Of a stretch of DNA of 64,000 nucleotides, positions 9,286 through 17,207 are shown in pieces. This DNA comes from Actinopolyspora halophila DSM 43834. GTDB taxonomy: Bacteria; Actinomycetota; Actinomycetes; Mycobacteriales; Pseudonocardiaceae. Under the pieces are notes generated by a model. It saw only the letters and a list, made by a program, of their open reading frames with translations, did not search any database and was not told the origin of the DNA. Numbering within the stretch: position 1 is the stretch's first letter; each line of letters opens with the position of its first letter. The stretch lies in contig NZ_AQUI01000002.1 of the NCBI RefSeq assembly GCF_000371785.1, positions 463,817-527,816 on the forward strand, given 5' to 3'. The position numbers were made by a program, and so were the translations under genes.

Positions 9286-10536
9286 ATGACTGCGGAGACC
9301 GACTCGTCTCCCGCCGCGGGAGGCGCGGTGCCGGGTTCCTCCGCTGAGGGGATCTGGGTCGAGGTCGTCGGACAGCCCGAGGCCGTACGCACGCTGACGA
9401 GCGCCGTGCGTGCCGCGCGGGCTCGTCTTCGCGGGGAGAGCACCACGGGCGGTGCGATGACCCACGCCTGGTTGTTCACCGGCCCACCGGGCTCCGGGCG
9501 TTCGGAGGCCGCGCGCGCCTTCGCCGGGGCGCTGCAGTGCGCCGACGTGGAGACGCCCGGCTGCGGGGCCTGTCCTGCCTGCGAGACCGCGTTGGCCGGG
9601 ACCCACGCCGATGTGACCACGGTGGCCCCGGAGGGGCTGTCGATCTCGGTGGCCGAGATGCGTTCGTTGGTGCAGGCCGCCGCCAGGAGGCCGACCACGG
9701 GGTACTGGCGGATAGTGCTGATCGAAGACGCCGACCGACTCACAGAGGGTGCGGCCAACGCGCTGCTCAAGGCGATCGAGGAACCCCCGGAACGGACCGT
9801 GTTCCTGTTGTGCGCCCCCTCGGACCATCCTGCCGACGTGCCCGTGACGATCCGTTCCCGCTGCAGGGCTCTGCAACTGCGCACGCCCCTGGTCGGGGCG
9901 ATAGCCGAGTCGCTGTGCCGTCGCGACGGAATCGAGCGCTCCACGGCGGAGTGGGCCGCCTCGGTCTGCGGGGGGCACATCGGCAGGGCCCGGCGACTGG
10001 CCACCGATCCGCAGGCGCGGGAGCGGCGGGAGACGGTGCTGAGCATCCCGCGCGGTCTGCGCGACCTGTCCGAGGTCTTCGGCGAGGCCGGACGGCTCGT
10101 GCGTTCCGCCGAGACCGAGGCCTCCGAACTCAACGAGGAGCGGAACGAGGCGGAGAAGGAGGAACTGCGCACCGCCATGGGGGCGGGGGGAACCGGTAAG
10201 GGGACCTCCTCGGCCACCAAGGGGGCCAACGCGGCGCTGAAGGAGTTGGAGCGGAAGCAGAAGGCCCGTGCCACCCGGTCCCAGCGGGACGCGTTGGACC
10301 TGGCTCTGGTCGATCTGGCCGGTTTCTACCGCGACGTGCTGGCGACCAGGTTCGGTGCGACGGTGCCGTTGAACCATCCCGACTTCGCACGGGACGTGTC
10401 CAGGGCGGCGGCCGAGTGGACCTCGGAGACCGCGCTGCGGCGGTTGGAGGCGGTGCTGGGCTGCCGTACCGCGTTGAACCGCAACGTCAAGCCGGTCGTG
10501 GCCGTGGAGGCACTGGCCGCCGAGCTGTACCGGTGA
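9286..10536 (+). CDS. holB: DNA polymerase III subunit delta prime
   Basis: Clamp-loader subunit that helps load the beta sliding clamp. The 416-residue protein shows an AAA+ fold: degenerate P-loop FTGPPGSGRSEAARAF, a four-cysteine zinc module around CADVETPGCGACPACE, sensor/Walker B region IVLIEDADRLTEGAANALLK, and the arginine-finger region TIRSRCRALQL. A charged Ala/Glu/Lys segment lies near residues 285-330. ATG 9286 follows GGTGAGGTG. The tmk gene that often sits between topA and holB in actinobacteria is absent here; only 77 bp separate them. Convergent with the surface-protein gene at 10612. Confidence 0.92.
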   Translation: MTAETDSSPAAGGAVPGSSAEGIWVEVVGQPEAVRTLTSAVRAARARLRGESTTGGAMTHAWLFTGPPGSGRSEAARAFAGALQCADVETPGCGACPACETALAGTHADVTTVAPEGLSISVAEMRSLVQAAARRPTTGYWRIVLIEDADRLTEGAANALLKAIEEPPERTVFLLCAPSDHPADVPVTIRSRCRALQLRTPLVGAIAESLCRRDGIERSTAEWAASVCGGHIGRARRLATDPQARERRETVLSIPRGLRDLSEVFGEAGRLVRSAETEASELNEERNEAEKEELRTAMGAGGTGKGTSSATKGANAALKELERKQKARATRSQRDALDLALVDLAGFYRDVLATRFGATVPLNHPDFARDVSRAAAEWTSETALRRLEAVLGCRTALNRNVKPVVAVEALAAELYR

Positions 10537-10611
10537 GATGAGGGCGAACCCCTTCGTCGGGACGGTTCGGGGCACTTCGCGGGTCGGTCCGCCTCGAGGA
10601 CGGACGGTGCC

Positions 10612-12159
10612 TCAGCGGCGGCGGGGCAGTGCGGCTATGAGCACCGCGCCGAGCAACAGCAGCAGCGTTCCCGTCCAGAAGAGCCCGACCGCGTGATAGG
10701 CCCCCGAGGTTTCGGCCAGTGGCGGCCCCCCGGCCTCCTGCACCGGAGGCGCCGTCGTGTTCTCCGGAGGGGTGCTCCGTTCGCAGTGGACCCCGCCCTC
10801 GGGGGCGCCTGCCCGTGCGAACTGTTCGCCGAACGATACCTGGGCGAGCGCGGTGGAGAACCCGAGGAAGTCGTTGGGCAGGATCTTCAGGTCGAGCAGC
10901 CGTGCCCCGGCGCGGACCTCGCCGTCGGTCTTGTCCTTGGTGAGTTCGCCCAGGCTGAGTCGGAGCACTCCGATGTCGAGGACGTTCTCCCGGTCCGAGT
11001 GCCCCACCAGCGCGGTGTCGGAGTCGTTGTCCGACGAGGAGGGCAGGGGGAGGCCGATCGGCAGTTCGAACTCGGGGTCGGCCGCGTCGAGCGTGAACAG
11101 CTCCTCCCCGCCGCGGCTGATTCGCAGCACGGGGGCGCTGTAGTCCACCGAGGACGTCTCGGGGTCACCCGTCGCGGTGGCGGTCAGCTTCGGCCGACTG
11201 ACCACGTCGATGCGCAGCTCCTGCGAAGTCCCCGCGAACAGGCGAATGCCGGCCACTTCGAACCGCGAGGTGGAACGGACCGCCTTGCCCTGCTGGCCGG
11301 GAACGTCCACCAGCCGAACGCTGGAGTCGGCCCGCATCACGTCGGGCACGCGCAGCAGCGAGCCCTTTCCGCCCGTGGAATCCGCCGTGGAGCCGGTGAG
11401 CAGTCCGCCCAGTCGTTCCGGGCCTCCCCCCTTCTCGTCGAGCACCGTCCCGTCCGCGGGGGACGAACCGTTCGACAGTTCGGCGGCCTCGGCCGTCAGC
11501 TTGTCCTCCTGATTGTTCAGCGCCGGGAGCACGTTCACCGCCGAGATGCCTGCCAGCGAGGTTTTCGCCGCGGATATGGGCTCCACGCAGGGGCCGAGCT
11601 CCTCGTCCCACCTGGCGTGCGCGCTGCCCTCGAGCGCCCCGAGGTCGAGCAGGCTGTCCAGCGGGGAGGACGGGGGTTCGAGGCCGCGGGTCCGCGGTTC
11701 CGCGTGGTCCGGGACCGCTGTCTGGGACAGCGAGCCGGGCAGCGCCGGTGCGTTGCCGCCCACCGCGAAACCGAGCGGGGCCGATTCCGCCACCGCTTTC
11801 TCCTGGGCCAGGTAGGCCTGCGAATTGGCTTTGGCGACCGAGATGCCCATCCCGGTTTCGACCAGCGCCTGTCGAGGCAGCTTCTCGTCGAACTCGGGGT
11901 CGTCGATGATCGATTCCCCCGGGACGGCGTTGGGCAGCACGCGCAGCAGTCCTATCCCCGTTCCGGCACCGCCCACGATCGGCCCCGGCGGGGGGCTCTC
12001 CGGTTTCGAGGAGCCCGGTGGCTGGTCGGGGAACTCGGGTGTGGGGACCGGGGTGCTCGAAGGTGTGCTCTGCGCGGTGGCGGCGGGAAGGCCCAGCAAC
12101 GCCACCGCCAGCGAGACGACGGAGCACACGGCGACGCGGCGGACAGTGGGTATGCGCAT
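10612..12159 (-). CDS. Secreted surface protein with LAETS-type sorting-like C-terminus, unknown function
   Basis: 515 residues. The N-terminus is a clear Sec signal (MRIPTVRRVAVCSVVSLAV, cleavage likely after ATAQ), followed by a Pro/Ser/Thr-rich stretch. The middle is a polar domain with no motif I recognise, including repeated small beta-type phrases (RLVDVPGQQGKAVRS, VLRISRGGEELFTLD). The C-terminus reads PPLAETSG at 479-486, then a hydrophobic helix (VGLFWTGTLLLLLGAVLIAA) and RRR. This is the layout of a cell-wall sorting signal; class E sortases of high-GC Gram positives use LAxTG, so LAETS is a near match with Ser in place of Gly. It might instead simply be a membrane anchor. No sortase gene is visible nearby. 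Confidence 0.7.
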   Translation of the reverse strand: MRIPTVRRVAVCSVVSLAVALLGLPAATAQSTPSSTPVPTPEFPDQPPGSSKPESPPPGPIVGGAGTGIGLLRVLPNAVPGESIIDDPEFDEKLPRQALVETGMGISVAKANSQAYLAQEKAVAESAPLGFAVGGNAPALPGSLSQTAVPDHAEPRTRGLEPPSSPLDSLLDLGALEGSAHARWDEELGPCVEPISAAKTSLAGISAVNVLPALNNQEDKLTAEAAELSNGSSPADGTVLDEKGGGPERLGGLLTGSTADSTGGKGSLLRVPDVMRADSSVRLVDVPGQQGKAVRSTSRFEVAGIRLFAGTSQELRIDVVSRPKLTATATGDPETSSVDYSAPVLRISRGGEELFTLDAADPEFELPIGLPLPSSSDNDSDTALVGHSDRENVLDIGVLRLSLGELTKDKTDGEVRAGARLLDLKILPNDFLGFSTALAQVSFGEQFARAGAPEGGVHCERSTPPENTTAPPVQEAGGPPLAETSGAYHAVGLFWTGTLLLLLGAVLIAALPRRR

Positions 12160-12240
12160 CCGGCACCTTCCGGGGTCGTGATCGAGGTCACCGTTGAGTC
12201 CAACGAGCCGGGGGTGTGTGAGTGACGTTCGAGCGTCCGC

Positions 12241-12246
12241 TACACT
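12241..12246 (+). promoter_or_regulatory. Probable -10 box for tRNA-Thr
   Basis: TACACT lies 13 bp upstream of the tRNA 5' end, the right distance for transcription to start a few bases before the mature tRNA. I could not assign a good -35. Confidence 0.4.
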
Positions 12247-12259
12247 CGTGTTCGGTTTC

Positions 12260-12336
12260 GCCGCCTTAGCTCAGTAGGTCAGAGCGACGCACTCGTAATG
12301 CGTAGGTCAGGGGTTCGACTCCCCTAGGCGGCTCCA
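12260..12336 (+). tRNA. tRNA-Thr, anticodon CGT
   Basis: A complete cloverleaf: acceptor GCCGCCT pairs with AGGCGGC (12326-12332), D stem GCTC/GAGC, anticodon stem ACGCA/TGCGT with loop CTCGTAA (anticodon CGT, reading ACG), T arm AGGGG TTCGACT CCCCT, discriminator T at 12333 and an encoded CCA at 12334-12336. It is the integration target of the adjacent element: its 3' half from 12292 is the left copy of the 48-bp direct repeat and is probably element-supplied. The gene stays intact after integration. Confidence 0.95.
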
Positions 12337-12339
12337 CCG
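12292..12339 (+). repeat. attL core: tRNA-Thr 3' half, 48-bp direct repeat
   Basis: Identical over 48 bp to 24105-24152. It runs from the anticodon loop of tRNA-Thr to 3 bp past the encoded CCA. The flanking bases differ on both sides (A at 12291 against C at 24104; G at 12340 against A at 24153), so the repeat is exactly bounded. With an integrase gene ending 86 bp away this is the left attachment site. Confidence 0.93.
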
Positions 12340-12342
12340 GTG

Positions 12343-12377
12343 ACCGGCCGTTTTCCGCGATGCGGGAGACGGCCGGT
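12343..12377 (+). terminator. Hairpin after tRNA-Thr, supplied by the element
   Basis: ACCGGCCGT pairs with ACGGCCGGT, with a partly paired TTTCCGC/GCGGGAG interior. The following TTCTC is a poor T-tract. It aligns with the stronger hairpin at 24157-24189 beyond attR, so the element appears to carry a substitute for the tRNA's terminator as well as for its 3' half. Confidence 0.55.
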
Positions 12378-12384
12378 TCTCGTT

Positions 12385-12406
12385 GGTCTCAGTTCTGGTC
12401 TCAGTT
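12385..12406 (+). repeat. Tandem GGTCTCAGTT boxes inside attL
   Basis: GGTCTCAGTT occurs at 12385-12394 and 12397-12406, a 12-bp period. The same 22-bp unit is found in the same orientation at 23989-24010, inside attR. In the circular form the two would flank the attachment core, as expected for integrase or excisionase arm-binding sites; that role is inference. Confidence 0.6.
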
Positions 12407-12424
12407 GCCCCTTCCGAGGTGCCC

Positions 12425-13816
12425 TCACCGCTCCCCGCGAGGCTTCCAGAGCAACCCGCCCAACTGCCCCGCGATGCCCTGCTTGATCTCGTCGGGTACG
12501 TGGACGTAGCGGGTGAGCATGGAGGCTTCGGACCACCCCATGACTTCCATGATCGCTCGTGTGGGCACCTGGAGGACCAACAGCATGGTCGCGGCGGTGT
12601 GGCGGGCGTCGTGCAGCCGCGCGGGACGTACGTTTGCCGCATCGAGCAGTGCCCGCCAGTCCGCGTAGTCGGCCCTCGGATCGATGGCCTTGCCGTTCGG
12701 CTGTGCGAACATCCACCCCTCGTCGTGCCACAGCTCGCGCGCGGTGTGTCGCTCCTCGTCCTGGGCCTCGTCGTGATCGAGCAGAGCGTGGATCAGCTGC
12801 TCGGGGAGGCTGATCACTCGCTTGCCCGATCGGGACTTCGTTTCGACCACCACGAGCCCACCACCGTGCCCCTGGGGGCAGTCCGCACCGCGCTTGCGGC
12901 CGCACGGCTTGCCCTCCCCGCAGCCGTGCCGCCACGTCTGGCGCTGGAGCGCTCTACGAATCGTGAGCGTCGCCGTGGGGTAGGCGTGCGGGCAGTCCGC
13001 GACCTCGCCGTTTCCGCACACTTCGTCTTCGATGTGCTCCCAATCCTGCGGGGTGCCCTTGGCGAGCCGGTTGATCGCTTCCCGCTGCTCGTCGGTGAGA
13101 GCGGCTCCGCAACCGTGGTGCCAGGTGATCTGCAAGTCCGACCACTTCAACCCGAGGACTTCGCCCTGCCGGAGCCCCAGTGAGAGCGCCACGGCGAAAC
13201 GAGCACCGTTGCGCCGCTGCTGGGCGACCTCGAGAATCTGCCGAGCTTCGTGCACCGTGAACGGCTCGATCTCGGGCTCGGTGAGCTTCGGGGCCTTCGC
13301 GATCAGCACGGGGTTGCTCGTGATGTGCTGGCGCTTCACCGCCTCGTTCAGCGCTACGCGCAGGGTGCGGTGTACGTGATGCACCGTGGACGAAGCGAGC
13401 CCACGGGCCTGCAACTTCCCGTAGAGCTTCTCGATGTGCTCCGGCTGCAAGCGGTCCGCCCGATGCGCCCCGAGTCCGGGGATGAGGTACTGCTCTACCG
13501 ATGTGCGGTAGCGCGCCTCGGTCTTCGGACGCACCGACGGGGCCGCGATGTGTTCCAGCCAGTGCCGAAGCCACTTCTCGACGGTCCAGGACTTGCCCGG
13601 TTTCTGGGCCTTGCCGTCGTCACGCTCGCGTTCCAACCGGCGAACCTTGCGCGTGACTTCGGCTTCGGTCCTGCCGCGGACATGCCGGCGGTCCGGGCGA
13701 CCATCGTCGCGGACGCCCATCGTCACACGGCCGTGCCAATTGTCGTCGGTCTCGCTGTAGTAGATGCTGCCCGCTCCGTTCGGGGCGCGGCCGTCCTCGC
13801 GCTTCCTGCGCGCCAT
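12425..13816 (-). CDS. int: Tyrosine recombinase, site-specific integrase
   Basis: Catalyses integration into and excision from the tRNA-Thr site. 463 residues: an N-terminal arm-binding region, a SAM-like core-binding domain (about 80-165), and a catalytic domain with Arg216 (LSLGLRQGE), a Lys around 327, His402 and Arg405 in HDARHTA, Trp428 and the nucleophile Tyr437 in MLTRYVHV. Between Arg216 and the beta-hairpin is a Cys/His-rich insertion (HHGCG, VCGNG, DCPH, HGCGEGKPC, DCPQGHGGG; 234-319) that occurs in other actinomycete integrases and may bind metal. ATG 13816 follows AAAGGAG with 8 nt spacing. It lies 39 bp downstream of the xis gene and stops 86 bp from the attL core. Confidence 0.95.
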   Translation of the reverse strand: MARRKREDGRAPNGAGSIYYSETDDNWHGRVTMGVRDDGRPDRRHVRGRTEAEVTRKVRRLERERDDGKAQKPGKSWTVEKWLRHWLEHIAAPSVRPKTEARYRTSVEQYLIPGLGAHRADRLQPEHIEKLYGKLQARGLASSTVHHVHRTLRVALNEAVKRQHITSNPVLIAKAPKLTEPEIEPFTVHEARQILEVAQQRRNGARFAVALSLGLRQGEVLGLKWSDLQITWHHGCGAALTDEQREAINRLAKGTPQDWEHIEDEVCGNGEVADCPHAYPTATLTIRRALQRQTWRHGCGEGKPCGRKRGADCPQGHGGGLVVVETKSRSGKRVISLPEQLIHALLDHDEAQDEERHTARELWHDEGWMFAQPNGKAIDPRADYADWRALLDAANVRPARLHDARHTAATMLLVLQVPTRAIMEVMGWSEASMLTRYVHVPDEIKQGIAGQLGGLLWKPRGER

Positions 13817-13855
13817 GTTGGGTCTCCTTTCGTCGGTGGTGTTGCGGTGTGGGGC

Positions 13856-14056
13856 TTAGGCGGCGTGTTGCTCAGCTGTGAGCCGGTCGATGTAGGCATC
13901 GAGGGCGTCGGTGGGGATGCGGCGTGCGCGTCCGATGCGCACGGAGGCGATCTCGCCGTTTCGGAGGAGCTGGAACATGTGAGTGCGGCCGATGGCGAGT
14001 CGGTGGGCGGCCTGTTCGACGGTGAGCAGGGTCTGCGGCTGGTCGGTGGTGCTCAT
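13856..14056 (-). CDS. xis: Excisionase-like helix-turn-helix protein
   Basis: 66-residue protein with a MerR/excisionase-type winged helix: LLTVEQAAHRLAIGRTHMFQ, then LLRNGEIASVRIGRARRIP and an acidic helix to the end. Such proteins bend DNA and direct tyrosine integrases towards excision. ATG 14056 has AGGAG 6 nt upstream. Its upstream region is the ACGAACTT box array, so it may regulate itself. The first 32 codons and the whole upstream region are repeated, inverted, at 19305-19558, where the gene copy is broken. Confidence 0.85.
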   Translation of the reverse strand: MSTTDQPQTLLTVEQAAHRLAIGRTHMFQLLRNGEIASVRIGRARRIPTDALDAYIDRLTAEQHAA

Positions 14057-14215
14057 GGGTGGCTCCTAACTGGGGCGGTGGTCTACGAACTTCACGAACT
14101 TACGAACTTTGCCGATGACCAGGGGAAACGTTGAGAGCAAAGTTCGTAGGCTACGAACTTCGGTCCACACAAAACCCCAGGTCAGAACCAAAGTTCGTAA
14201 GTTCGTACGGTTCGT
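13962..14215 (-). repeat. Left arm of a 254-bp inverted repeat
   Basis: Reverse complement of 19305-19558, with a single mismatch noticed by eye (CCGCAGACC against CCGCGGACC). It contains the 5' half of xis, its ribosome binding site and the ACGAACTT box array, and its outer end falls in the stop codon of the replication-protein gene (TAA at 14215-14217). Between the arms lie 5089 bp. Confidence 0.95.
14085..14215. promoter_or_regulatory. ACGAACTT box array (iteron-like)
   Basis: Seven perfect 8-mers: ACGAACTT at 14085, 14094, 14102 and 14153, and its complement AAGTTCGT at 14140, 14191 and 14199, plus a degenerate GGTTCGT at 14209. The 14140/14153 pair forms the palindrome AAGTTCGTAGGCTACGAACTT split around a central base. 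Such clusters bind excisionases, replication initiators or repressors. The same array is present in the right arm of the inverted repeat (19305-19435). Confidence 0.75.
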
Positions 14216-15603
14216 TAGCTGGAGCTGGTGGCGGTGTAGATCTCCTTGGTGCGACCTCCTTTCCCGCCGGTCGGTTGCTGACGGTGCTTGGTGATGCGGC
14301 CTGCCTCGGCGAGCTGGTCGAGGTATGCGGTGATGTCGTCGGCTTTGCGATTGCCGCCGAAGAAGTCGGTGGTGATTTCTTTGCGGGTGCGCCCCTGTGG
14401 TCCGGCTTCGCTGATCCAGGTGGCCAGCCGTCCTGGTGTGGGGTCGGTGTCGGTGAAGGTGGCCCGCGCTGAGGCGATGGCGTAGCGCACGAGCGCGGCG
14501 GCGGCGTGCAGGTGGGTGGTGCTGATTCGGGTGCTGCCGTCGAGGGCGGCGTGGATGCCGGCCACGCGGAGGCAGTTGGGAGCTGTTCGTGAGATGAATT
14601 GTTCGACGGGTCCCTCTTCACCGGTGTCGGTGCCGAATTCGACGTAGAGTCCGCGCCAGGTGGCCGCGGCTTCGGTGGTGACGGTGAGCTGTCCCAGCTG
14701 TGCGCCGTGGTGCACCCGCTGGGCCAGTCCGTTCGCGAGCCGGTCGAGGAGATCGGGTTCGGTGCCGGTGGCCATGGGCAGGAACTGGGATCGGGAGACC
14801 AACAGCGGCAGGAACCGGTTGTAGGTGCCGCCGGCCATGTCGGCGCTCGAGACTTTGGCGCGGAACTCGGCCGGGGTGATGTGGGCGAGGATGCCCACGT
14901 GCGATTCGCGGGCCACGCGGGCGGAAACGCCCATCGTGGATAGATCACCGCCTTCCCACGCGGCCCGCAAGGTGGCCGAGAGGCTGTTGCCTTCCCGCTT
15001 CATGCGCGCCATGACGGCCGCCCACTCGGGTTCGTAGACCAACAGTCGCCGATCACTTGATGGCAGCGCAGACGACTTCTCACGGCTGGCTGATTTGCCC
15101 TCTGACGGGCTGTCGGACTCGTCCGCGGTGAACAGTTCGGCCAGACCTTCGCCGGAAGTGAGGCCGGTGCGGATGTTGGTAGCGGCAAACTCGGGATCAG
15201 CGGTGGTGATCAGGCGCCGGGCGGTGGACCAGGAGGCGCCTTTGCGGCCGGAGTTGGTGCGCCCGATGACCAGCGGCCACACCAGCAGCGGGTGCCGGTC
15301 GTCGCCGGCCCGCACGTGCGGGCCCGGTCCAAGATGCACACCGAGAGCGGCTACCAACGAGCCCAGGAGGGCCACCGGGTCGGCCTCGGTGGCGGCCTCG
15401 ACCTCGCGGACCACCGACCCCAGGTAGGTGGCGAACATGGTCTCGTCCCGCTCGGGCAGTTCCCGCCGCGCCTGGGCCACGGCCGCCGCGGCGTCCCGCT
15501 CAGCCGCATCGATCTCGGCCGGTGGCGAGCCGGTGTCGGGAACCGGGTGCAGGTGCCGCTCCGATCCCGGTGGGGGAGAGGTCGCACTGTCGGGCGTTGT
15601 CAT
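14215..15603 (-). CDS. DUF3987-like putative replication protein
   Basis: 462 residues from ATG 15603 (MTTPDSATSPPPGSERH); the open frame extends further upstream but that part is Arg/His-rich and non-coding in character. Features: a P-loop-like LVIGRTNSGRKGASWSTARR near 125-145, an acidic/Ser-rich linker, and YEPEWAAVMARMKREGNSLS followed by AHITPAEFRAKVSS, features I associate with DUF3987 proteins found next to integrases on plasmids and phages. A winged-helix-like C-terminus (RTRKEITTDFFGGNRKADDI) is present. Probable ATPase with a role in element replication; this is inferred. An upstream region with perfect inverted repeats (15604-15822) could be its promoter or an origin. Confidence 0.65.
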   Translation of the reverse strand: MTTPDSATSPPPGSERHLHPVPDTGSPPAEIDAAERDAAAAVAQARRELPERDETMFATYLGSVVREVEAATEADPVALLGSLVAALGVHLGPGPHVRAGDDRHPLLVWPLVIGRTNSGRKGASWSTARRLITTADPEFAATNIRTGLTSGEGLAELFTADESDSPSEGKSASREKSSALPSSDRRLLVYEPEWAAVMARMKREGNSLSATLRAAWEGGDLSTMGVSARVARESHVGILAHITPAEFRAKVSSADMAGGTYNRFLPLLVSRSQFLPMATGTEPDLLDRLANGLAQRVHHGAQLGQLTVTTEAAATWRGLYVEFGTDTGEEGPVEQFISRTAPNCLRVAGIHAALDGSTRISTTHLHAAAALVRYAIASARATFTDTDPTPGRLATWISEAGPQGRTRKEITTDFFGGNRKADDITAYLDQLAEAGRITKHRQQPTGGKGGRTKEIYTATSSS

Positions 15604-15771
15604 GGGTAGGGGACTCCGAAATGTCGAAGAGAACCCCGGAGCAGGCACACGTCGAGTCGCTGTGTGCCTACTCAGGGTGCTGTGCAGGAGGAGGTGTGTG
15701 CGGGTGTGCGGTTCGTGTCGCGCGCGTACGACGCGCGCACCCGCCCGTGCCCGCACGTAGAGGCGGGGACG

Positions 15772-15807
15772 GCGGGTGTGTGCCTGTGCAGCTGTGCACA
15801 CACCCGC
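15772..15807. repeat. Perfect 12-bp inverted repeat upstream of the replication gene
   Basis: GCGGGTGTGTGC (15772-15783) and GCACACACCCGC (15796-15807) flank a 12-base loop that is itself partly palindromic (GTGCAGCTGT). A GC-rich palindrome-like run (GCGCGCGTACGACGCGCGC) sits near 15719-15738. The gap 15604-15822 has no supported gene; it may hold an origin or an operator. Confidence 0.6.
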
Positions 15808-15822
15808 TCGCTCGGTTTCCGG

Positions 15823-16188
15823 CTAGGCGGCGTCCCGGTTCGCGCGGGCGCTCGTTCCGCGGGTGTCGGGACCGAACAGCGTCGCCACACGCCGCCGGCA
15901 CGTGCTGAGCCGGTCGGTATCGATCCGGTCGTGTGCCAGGTCCGCCTGCAGCTGGAGCTTGTCCCGCTGAATCCGGTTACCACCGCGGTTGAGCACCACA
16001 TCCGCGATGGCTTCGCGGACCGCATCCGCATCGCGGAGTTGGGAGCCGTTCAACCGGGAGTGGTACAGGATCGACACGAGGTCTTCGGCCCGCAACGGCA
16101 CGCTGATGGCGACGTTGGTGGCCCGCCCTTTGCCGGTGCGAAACGCCGGGCGCACCTCCACGCGATGCTTGCCCACATCGGCCCGCAT
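15823..16188 (-). CDS. Small protein of unknown function, element operon
   Basis: 121 residues from ATG 16188, which lies 2 bp beyond the stop of the preceding gene, so the two are probably translated together. Sequence: basic N-terminus (MRADVGKHRVEVRPAF), then strands and a helix (SVPLRAEDLVSILYHSRLNG, DADAVREAIADVVLNRGGNR) and a charged end. No membrane segment, no known motif. A longer frame upstream is out of step with the neighbouring gene and is rejected. Confidence 0.6.
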   Translation of the reverse strand: MRADVGKHRVEVRPAFRTGKGRATNVAISVPLRAEDLVSILYHSRLNGSQLRDADAVREAIADVVLNRGGNRIQRDKLQLQADLAHDRIDTDRLSTCRRRVATLFGPDTRGTSARANRDAA

Positions 16189-16190
16189 CT

Positions 16191-16529
16191 CTAGACCACC
16201 CCCTGGTCCCGCAGTCGCCGCGCCAGTGGGTAGCACTGGCGGGCGCGAGGCATGTCCATCAGCTCGGACCGCTGGGTGAGGCCGATGCGGAACCCTTCGG
16301 CCAACTCGTGCCGGGTGCGACCGGACAGCCCGGCCAAGCTGTTGTGCACGAAGGCTCCCAACCGGTCCGCATCGAAGGTGTGCAGTTCGGCCAGGGTGAA
16401 CGGGGAGACGTACAGGGTGGTCACCACGTGCAACAGCGGCCACTCTGCTCCACCGTGTCCGGTGTCGCTGGTGCGGCGACAGCCGAGCCCGTGGCACTGT
16501 CCCGGACGGGTCTTGCGACGTGTGCTCAT
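16191..16529 (-). CDS. Small protein of unknown function, element operon
   Basis: 112 residues from ATG 16529, 1 bp after the stop of the upstream HTH gene. The N-terminus has two cysteines and a histidine close together (CHGLGCRRTSDTGHGG), possibly a metal site; the rest is helical (LAELHTFDADRLGAFVHNSL, LSGRTRHELAEGFRIGLTQR). I do not recognise a family. Position between DNA-binding proteins and the replication gene suggests a role in regulation or replication of the element. Confidence 0.6.
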   Translation of the reverse strand: MSTRRKTRPGQCHGLGCRRTSDTGHGGAEWPLLHVVTTLYVSPFTLAELHTFDADRLGAFVHNSLAGLSGRTRHELAEGFRIGLTQRSELMDMPRARQCYPLARRLRDQGVV

Positions 16530-16530
16530 G

Positions 16531-16932
16531 TCAGGCCACCCCCTCAACCGCGGCGGGACGGTCGGTGCGCAGCAGTCGCAGCGCGGTGCCGGTGGCGGTG
16601 TAGCGCACCGGCCCCGCCTGCTCCGGCACACTCACGGGTGTCTCGGACAGCACCGCTCGGGCCTGCTCACGCAGCCGCTGCTCCCGCTCGGGCTCGGTGA
16701 TGCCCAGCTCGCCGGCGGTCCTGCCGAACAGCTGTTCCAGCAGCGGCATTGCCCACCCGGCCGGGGCACGGTCGCCGTTCTCCCACAGCCGCAACGAGCG
16801 CTTGACCGTCTCCACTCCGTACGGGTGGTTGCCGCGCTCCCGGTCGAGTCGTCGCAACTCCCGCACCACGTGAGCCGCGGTCCAGCCCTGAGTAATCCGG
16901 GCGGCCTTGAGTTTGGTGGGGATCTCGCTCAT
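16531..16932 (-). CDS. XRE-like helix-turn-helix protein
   Basis: 133 residues. The N-terminal 75 look like a phage-repressor-type fold: KLKAARITQGWTAAHVVREL, then SLRLWENGDRAPAGWAMPLL and EQLFGRTAGELGITEPE. The remainder is a polar tail. Similar proteins are frequent on actinomycete integrated elements. It lies 1 bp from each neighbour, so it is part of the leftward operon. Target unknown. Confidence 0.7.
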   Translation of the reverse strand: MSEIPTKLKAARITQGWTAAHVVRELRRLDRERGNHPYGVETVKRSLRLWENGDRAPAGWAMPLLEQLFGRTAGELGITEPEREQRLREQARAVLSETPVSVPEQAGPVRYTATGTALRLLRTDRPAAVEGVA

Positions 16933-16933
16933 C

Positions 16934-17206
16934 TCAGACCACCTCCCGAGATGACTCGGTCAGCAGCGCGAACCGGGTCCGGGTTGGTTCGGCAGCAGTG
17001 AACAAGGCGGCGTCGAGGACTTCCTGCAACGCCGGTGACGGAATTCGCTCAGGCCGTGCGTTCCACTTAGCCACAGTGCGCACAGCCACTCCGAGATGTT
17101 CAGCGAAAGACTCGTTCGTCATCCGCAGGGCCTTACGGAGAGCAGTGGCGTGCCATCCACTCCACTGATCGATTACAGCCACCGTGCTCGCTTCAGCGGT
17201 AGTCAT
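16934..17206 (-). CDS. Small XRE-like DNA-binding protein
   Basis: 90 residues from ATG 17206 (MTTAEASTVAVIDQWSG). The core ATALRKALRMTNESFAEHLG followed by VAVRTVAKWNARP is a helix-turn-helix of the Cro/XRE kind, where the recognition helix begins at VAVRTV. The C-terminus is a short hydrophobic helix. Its stop is 1 bp from the next gene and its start 1 bp from the previous one. Confidence 0.7.
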   Translation of the reverse strand: MTTAEASTVAVIDQWSGWHATALRKALRMTNESFAEHLGVAVRTVAKWNARPERIPSPALQEVLDAALFTAAEPTRTRFALLTESSREVV

Positions 17207-17207
17207 C

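Noticed and set aside
10537..10611. Terminator between holB and the surface-protein gene
   Set aside because: Only a weak GTCCG/CGGAC pairing without T-tract; not convincing.
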